A stretch of 5,783 nucleotides of DNA from Caldisericota bacterium (GTDB lineage Bacteria > Caldisericota > Caldisericia > Cryosericales > Cryosericaceae): contig JAPLGK010000221.1 of assembly GCA_026390195.1 (NCBI GenBank), positions 1-5,783 on the forward strand, given 5' to 3'. The notes under the pieces were generated by a model, which was given only the letters and a program-made list of their open reading frames with translations, was not told the origin of the DNA and made no database searches. Below, piece by piece: positions 5,338-5,783 of this stretch (its first letter is position 1; each line of letters starts with the position of its first letter). The position numbers and the translations under genes are program-made.

Positions 5338-5783
5338 GCGACGGTACTCCAGAAATCGAAGAAATTCAGAAACTGTGTGGGATCCCGGTCAACAACAGCC
5401 TCGTACTGTTGCGCGAAGTCCACGACAAAGGCTCGCGCCCAGGACCGCTCGTCTGAGGCTTCCGGGTTGATTGGTCGGCCAAACTCCAGCAGAAACCTGT
5501 TGTCTGGCTGTCGTACAAGGAAGACAGGAATTCCGACTAGCTTCCTGCGAAAAGAAAGCAGTGCGGCCCCACGGGGAAAGCGGACTGGATGCCCAAAGAA
5601 CTCTACTTCCTCGCCGCCGTTCGCATAGTCTCTGTCAGAGACAATGGCCGGCACTTCGCCCTCTGGTAGATGTCGGAGGAGCTGCCTGAATCCGAATCGA
5701 ACGTCGTGGGCAGTCACTCCAAAACGAACACGGAGCGACTCGTAGAGCCACTGGACGACCCGGCTGTTCTGCGTGAGCGCAAT
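5334..5783 (-). CDS. LpxL/HtrB-family lysophospholipid acyltransferase, C-terminal 149 residues (5' end outside window)
   Basis: The frame is open to the window edge, so the N-terminus is missing; a GTG at 5717 is internal and not a likely start. The visible part matches the C-terminal half of the lipid A/PIM-type acyltransferase family (LPLAT superfamily): 'NSRVVQWLYESLRVRFG', then RQLLRHLPEGEVPAIVSDRD (33-52), VEFFGHPVRFPRG (60-72) with the family's conserved FFG-x-P...PxG block, 'IPVFLVRQPDNRF', and the ending DPTQFLNFFDFW, which replaces the usual 'PxQWxxFxPFW'. Family members transfer an acyl chain to a glycolipid at the inner membrane, as in lipid A late acylation or phosphatidylinositol mannoside acylation. 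The catalytic HX4(D/E) motif lies in the part not seen. It overlaps the glycosyltransferase gene by 4 bp, so the two probably form one unit. The substrate cannot be told from the sequence. Confidence 0.85.
   Translation of the reverse strand: MALTQNSRVVQWLYESLRVRFGVTAHDVRFGFRQLLRHLPEGEVPAIVSDRDYANGGEEVEFFGHPVRFPRGAALLSFRRKLVGIPVFLVRQPDNRFLLEFGRPINPEASDERSWARAFVVDFAQQYEAVVDRDPTQFLNFFDFWSTVA

Noticed and set aside
4954..5628. Plus-strand open frame of 224 codons over the glycosyltransferase and acyltransferase genes
   Set aside because: It is antisense to two genes with clear family motifs and a translationally coupled overlap, and has no motif of its own.

Overview
The window carries four genes, all on the minus strand and read from high to low coordinates: a 5'-truncated LpxL/HtrB-type lysophospholipid acyltransferase (5334-5783), a DPM1-like family 2 glycosyltransferase (4669-5337), a complete and unusual rpoB (231-4418), and the first 69 codons of an EF-G-like translational GTPase (1-209). 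The first two overlap by 4 bases (ATGA). The last two are 21 bp apart, each with a good Shine-Dalgarno sequence. The only gap of any size is the 250 bp before rpoB, which holds a candidate sigma70-type promoter and several small inverted repeats. I found no tRNA, rRNA, CRISPR array, insertion sequence or intrinsic terminator.

The organism is a bacterium: bacterial-type beta subunit, Shine-Dalgarno-led genes, slightly GC-rich coding sequence. The beta subunit keeps the core signatures but differs from model phyla in many normally fixed positions, so a deep-branching or candidate-phylum lineage is plausible. I cannot name the phylum from the sequence. The LpxL-like acyltransferase suggests acylated glycolipids in the envelope but does not by itself prove an outer membrane.

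Two things stand out. First, rpoB is out of its usual neighbourhood: no rplJ/rplL upstream and no rpoC downstream. An EF-G-like gene sits where rpoC should begin, and envelope-lipid genes lie upstream. Second, the protein is odd. It has about 270 residues between the 'YVDAxRI' strand and the 'KFxRxNQ' segment, where Bacillus beta has a short linker of roughly 25. That stretch contains two copies of a ~45-residue 'LAEDV...' module that also occurs once in the beta2-lobe region. The near-invariant Glu of the active-site Glu-Asp pair (E. coli E813-D814) is Gln, and the rifampicin pocket differs at the positions of E. coli D516 and N518.

Functionally, the upstream pair probably makes or modifies an envelope glycolipid. 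The rpoB/EF-G-like pair looks co-transcribed and would link synthesis of an RNA polymerase subunit to a translation-factor paralogue. Whether this rpoB is the only housekeeping copy or a second, stand-alone paralogue cannot be decided from the window.
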